Below, piece by piece: positions 61,101 through 64,000 of a stretch of 64,000 bases of DNA. The stretch comes from Musa acuminata AAA Group (lineage: Eukaryota; Streptophyta; Magnoliopsida; Zingiberales; Musaceae), in contig NC_088335.1 of assembly GCF_036884655.1 (NCBI RefSeq), positions 46,046,001 through 46,110,000 of the forward strand, in the 5' to 3' direction. The notes beneath the pieces are model-generated. The model had not been told where the DNA came from, ran no database searches, and was given only the letters and a program-made list of their open reading frames with translations. The translations under genes were made by a program, and so were the position numbers. How positions within the stretch are numbered: the stretch's first letter is position 1; every line of letters begins with the position of its first letter.

Positions 61101-62481
61101 GGACTTGGAATTAGAATTCCACTAAGCACATATTCTTGTTTATTTCTTTTCTTGTGGTTTTTTAACCTTTACTTCTTTTCTTTATTATATTGTATTTGTT
61201 CTGATTACTTAAGTTTCTTTCTGCAGCTTGCAGCATCTCTTGGCCCTCGATTTTACCTCAATATTTTCAAATGCAAACATATATCAGAAACTGGCGCACA
61301 GCAGGTAATTGAAATTCCTTGCTGATTCCTTTGAGCAGACAGCTAGAAAACCATAATTTGTATATCTTGATTCACATTTTTTTGTCTCACTATGGGAATT
61401 TGTGACTTGAGGACCTTGGTTCTTTATGCTGTAGATGCTGCTGGATACCCAGGCTGTAAAAACAATCCTTTTGGAGATTCCTTCTTTAGGGAAGCAGGTA
61501 TATGACTTTCATAGACGTCTTTATTTATCATTTTTAGATTCTTGATAGTGTTTCCGGCCAAGTCACATGAAGCGAGAGGAGACCATAATTATAGAAGGTA
61601 TATTGGCAATTTGAAAAAATACCTGCACATTCAAGGTGGAATTCATCAGTTTGTAGTAAAACAATCCAAGATATTTTAGTTATAAGCATTGGATTTCCAG
61701 TTCCTTAAACTTGGAATTTAGATATTAACATTTGCATCTCTAGCCATCTACTCTAGCAAAAAAGTAAACCAGTTGGCTATATAAGATTGTTTTGTTTCAG
61801 AATAATTTCATACATGCTTTTTCAATGGCTATTTCTCTTTGCCCTTAAACAGACAGCAGTTGCTACTAGCTATTCAAAATTTGTTAGTCGTGAAATGAGT
61901 AAAGCTGAAGCACTGTTGAAGGTATGAAATTGGCTCTATTGACATTATTTTGACCTGAAGATCATATAATGGAACTGAAGGATTAATCTGTATTTTTCAG
62001 GTTATATTATCTCCCATTGATTCTGTTGCAAATACGTACAGAGCACTGCTTCCTGAGGGAACACCTGCTGAGTTCCAGAGGATACTTGACCTCAAGGTTC
62101 TGTGCTTAAATATTATGCTTCTCACTTGTATGTTTCTCAAATAGGTCTTAGTGTACTTTGCATTAGTCCATGAAAACCTTCTGGTGAAGAATTTAAAATA
62201 AATTGTTATTTGCAGAGAACAATATCCTTGACGACCCCTTTATTACACTGAAAGTTATACTATGAACCCTGAAGCAACTTTTGGGTAACTAAACACTATT
62301 TGCAGAAATTCAAAGTGAACTCCACTTTGGTGCCAATTCTTTTTACATTTGGTGAAACAAATGGGCCCTTAGAATCATTATCTTTGAGCAAAACAATTAG
62401 CTGTTAACTTATGATTTTATAGAATTTAGCTGTTTTGTTCCCTAAATCACTTCTAAATATGATTAGTTAGGTCATAACACA

Positions 62482-62546
<65 letters not shown>

Positions 62547-63157
62547 CTTCTTCTTATTCTTCTTCTTCTTCTTCTGCTGCTGCTGCTGATATAGGAGGCT
62601 GTGTTCTGTTATCTGTTACGTCACTTTAAAATGACTAAACATAATTTTTAACTGATGATGGATGCCACATCTTAACATTCGACAATCTTTGTATAGGATT
62701 TTAGGAAATGCCAAATTGATATTCTTTTCTTTGATGGCAGCCTTCCAAAGTCTTAAGAAACAATGGAAATCTAATGTAACTTGGTTCTGCTATGCATCTG
62801 ATTGTTTTATTTTTGTTGCAGGGCTTAAAGAAAGCAGACCAACAAGCTATACTTGATGATTTCAACAAGCAAAACTCATCAATCAGACACCCATCTGTGG
62901 CTCCATCAGTAGCCATCCCATCTGCTCCACCTGCACCAGCTGCCCCAACTTTAACAGCCACATCTACAACTGCCACGTCTACTCTCTCATCCAATACTTC
63001 TGCCTCTGTTGCTATTGCATCCCGAGAAGATGTTCTCACTCGGGCTGCAGCTCTTGGAAGGGGAGCTGCTACAACTGGTTTCAAGAGGTTCCTTGCCTTA
63101 ACAGAAGCTGCCAAGGACAGGAAAGATGGACCCTTCCGGAAACTCTTCAATCCTTAG
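46171..63157 (+). CDS. VPS53: Vacuolar protein sorting-associated protein 53, GARP/EARP subunit
   Basis: Twenty-four coding exons join in frame to 838 aa, similar to Arabidopsis VPS53/HIT1: 46171-46219, 46802-46896, 47097-47153, 47369-47519, 48475-48545, 49013-49137, 51979-52139, 52237-52378, 54527-54590, 55893-56087, 56168-56209, 56306-56410, 56485-56544, 58532-58609, 58930-59037, 59145-59210, 59545-59622, 59705-59838, 60207-60300, 61227-61304, 61435-61497, 61853-61921, 62001-62096, 62822-63157. The N-terminus [16 protein letters not shown] leads into the Vps53 N-terminal coiled-coil region ([19 protein letters not shown]). The C-terminal half includes [20 protein letters not shown] and [18 protein letters not shown], an Ala/Thr/Pro/Ser-rich linker (about 740-785) and a conserved tail [20 protein letters not shown]. 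Family role: tethers endosome-derived vesicles at the trans-Golgi network with VPS51, VPS52 and VPS54; Arabidopsis mutants are heat- and osmotic-stress sensitive. All borders are GT/AG; no lesion seen. Confidence 0.95.
49138..51978 (+). other. VPS53 intron 6
   Basis: The longest VPS53 intron (2.84 kb). The patch 49600-49800 has a few degenerate ggtac-like motifs (ggtctggtactt, tggtgtacagaa). The segment 50000-50900 has less AT-rich, repeat-like composition, but I could not assign it to a known element on either strand. Confidence 0.4.
53350..54335 (+). pseudogene. Degenerate RTE-type LINE fragment (endonuclease region) in VPS53 intron 8
   Basis: Broken frames on the plus strand carry the apurinic-type endonuclease signature of plant RTE LINEs: an opening VCLHEIKW (about 53355), then [11 protein letters not shown] (53455-53490), VHDGYDV (about 53516), NTYFKKKSD (about 53575), [13 protein letters not shown] (about 53607), and further on [16 protein letters not shown] residues (about 54250-54290) from the linker before the reverse transcriptase. 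Stops and frameshifts interrupt it throughout, and no reverse transcriptase domain remains. It is a dead, old insertion lying in the same orientation as VPS53. Confidence 0.75.
56483..56700 (+). repeat. Tandem partial copies of VPS53 exon 13 in its downstream intron
   Basis: The start of exon 13, with its acceptor AG, matches 21 of 21 bases at 56657-56677 (aggaagaaacatgggaaact, then g). A weaker copy, gaagtaacatgggaaactg, lies near 56600. Copies 2 and 3 also share ccttgacattt/ctttgacattt after the match. Copy 3 keeps a possible splice acceptor (tttattag). Read in the exon 13 frame, it meets a stop after about 16 codons. Confidence 0.75.
56917..57154. mobile_element. GGTAC-rich hAT-type element, copy 5 (238 bp), in VPS53 intron 13
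   Basis: Ends are caaggtctgctgta and tacggcagaccttg, inverted repeats. The flanks ttttcatc (56909-56916) and ctttcatc (57155-57162) match at 7 of 8 bases. The left half closely follows copy 1 (taccgcctgatacgggcggt, ggtacgcggaccgtcctgta). The right half contains a 43-bp tandem duplication beginning gtaccgagcggtata at 57034 and 57077. It is the most GTAC-dense copy in the window and carries no gene. Confidence 0.85.
57163..58531 (+). other. Remainder of VPS53 intron 13
   Basis: AT-rich intron. A purine-rich patch near 57350-57430 is the only compositional feature; no gene or element was recognised. Confidence 0.45.
62485..62589. repeat. Compound (CT)n-(TTC)n-(TGC)n microsatellite in the last VPS53 intron
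   Basis: About 60 bp of uninterrupted CT repeats, then gctcttcttcttatt, TTC repeats and five TGC units. On the VPS53 sense strand it forms a long pyrimidine tract, about 230 bp before the last 3' splice site. Confidence 0.92.
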
Positions 63158-64000
63158 TGCTTTCTTTTTCTTAATTTCTTTTCCCCCTGTCTACCTTTTT
63201 GAGTATATGCCTATATGGTGTTTATTCTTAACAGACGCAGAAGGTCCAAGTTAGGGTTCTATGGAAACTTTGTTTATGTTACTTTGTGCCATAAGCTGCC
63301 AGAAGCATTGTTGCCTTTCTCCTTACATGTTCTGACATATTTTCTGAACTATTGCAATGAGTATTAGATTGGAATGCATTCATGACTACCATAAATGAGT
63401 ATCTCAGCCATAAACAAGAGTTGGAGTTTTTGCCTTCTGTTAAAAATAAAGATCCATATTTTTTTGAAGTTGATACTCTCTTGCCAGATGAAGTGCGGTC
63501 TATGGTGTCAGTGGCTAACCATAGTAGAAGACTGAATGCTCCCATGATTTATCTCTAAAGTTTTTATTTAATGGTTTAAGATACATTTGCATTTGTACTA
63601 TTAAGGGCAGTTGCCTTAGCTCAAACAACATGGCATGAGTTCTGGTCCACAGAGCGCATGCAGTTTTCAACTTTTCTTTTTATATGTACTCCTACATATT
63701 TTAGCAAGGTCTAAAGAAGACCACATTTCAGATTTCTTCAGGCAGCCATATTCACAGTAGAGATGTTGTCATAAGCAACAAGAAAAATTAAATACAAATG
63801 CAAATACATGGCCAAATGACAAGGAGGGCAGATACCTTCAGCTGTGATGTTCTTGTTGGCAGATGTAATGCAAAGACAACGATTGGTCTATGGCAATCAG
63901 TTTCGCCTTGAAAGGGTAAACAGGTTTTCTGACTTGAAGAAGCATTACTTCATTTTCTGTCATCTACTCTAGAGAATAATTCTGCCATGCTTTTTCATTG
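63158..64000 (+). terminator. VPS53 3' flank with a candidate poly(A) signal
   Basis: After the stop codon (63155-63157) the sequence is T-rich. A canonical AATAAA lies at about 63445-63450. The rest of the window to 64000 shows no recognisable gene, RNA or element. Confidence 0.4.

Noticed and set aside
62701..63150. A 149-aa minus-strand open frame
   Set aside because: It is antisense to the last VPS53 exon, which is strongly supported by family similarity.
1..64000. tRNA, rRNA or snoRNA genes
   Set aside because: No cloverleaf-compatible segment with A and B boxes, and no rRNA-like sequence, was recognised by eye. A covariance-model scan would be needed to exclude small RNAs.

Overview
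This 64 kb window is plant nuclear DNA: long AT-rich introns with GT/AG borders, three intact conserved plant genes and several small DNA-transposon remnants. The exons lack the very high third-position GC typical of many grass genes. The GGTAC-rich repeats resemble ones I associate with banana-type monocots (Musaceae), but that attribution is from memory and is low confidence. Exon borders were read by eye from splice sites and reading phase, and may be off by a base or two.

Layout: (1) 1-7000, an NPH3-family BTB/POZ gene on the + strand (4 coding exons, 625 aa). (2) 7000-9570, a tail-to-tail intergenic space with a diverged 234-bp tandem duplication and a GC-rich repeat split by a small hAT-type element. 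(3) 9573-40342, a complete AIR9 gene on the - strand: 37 coding exons, about 1,704 aa, with a Ser-rich basic N-terminus, leucine-rich repeats, 11 A9 repeats and a conserved C-terminus. Its introns hold three more copies of the hAT-type family, a 759-bp element with different termini, an exact 3 x 228 bp triplication and a long TA/TG microsatellite. (4) 40343-46170, a head-to-head spacer between AIR9 and VPS53, with a degenerate GC-rich triplication carrying GGGTCCCA motifs about 0.4-1 kb upstream of the AIR9 leader. (5) 46171-63157, a complete VPS53 gene on the + strand (24 coding exons, 838 aa), with an RTE-type LINE fragment, small duplications derived from exon 13 and a sixth hAT-type copy in its introns. 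(6) 63158-64000, the VPS53 3' flank.

The three genes are not a functional cluster: NPH3/BTB proteins act as Cullin-3 adaptors in blue-light and auxin signalling, AIR9 is a microtubule protein of the cell cortex and division site, and VPS53 is a GARP/EARP tethering subunit of the endosome-to-Golgi route. The most distinctive finding is the family of GGTAC-rich non-autonomous elements. Six copies can be recognised, and four have identical or 7/8-matching 8-bp target duplications around CA..TG termini. A second observation is that the ten A9 units from exon 12 onward are all bounded by phase-1 introns.
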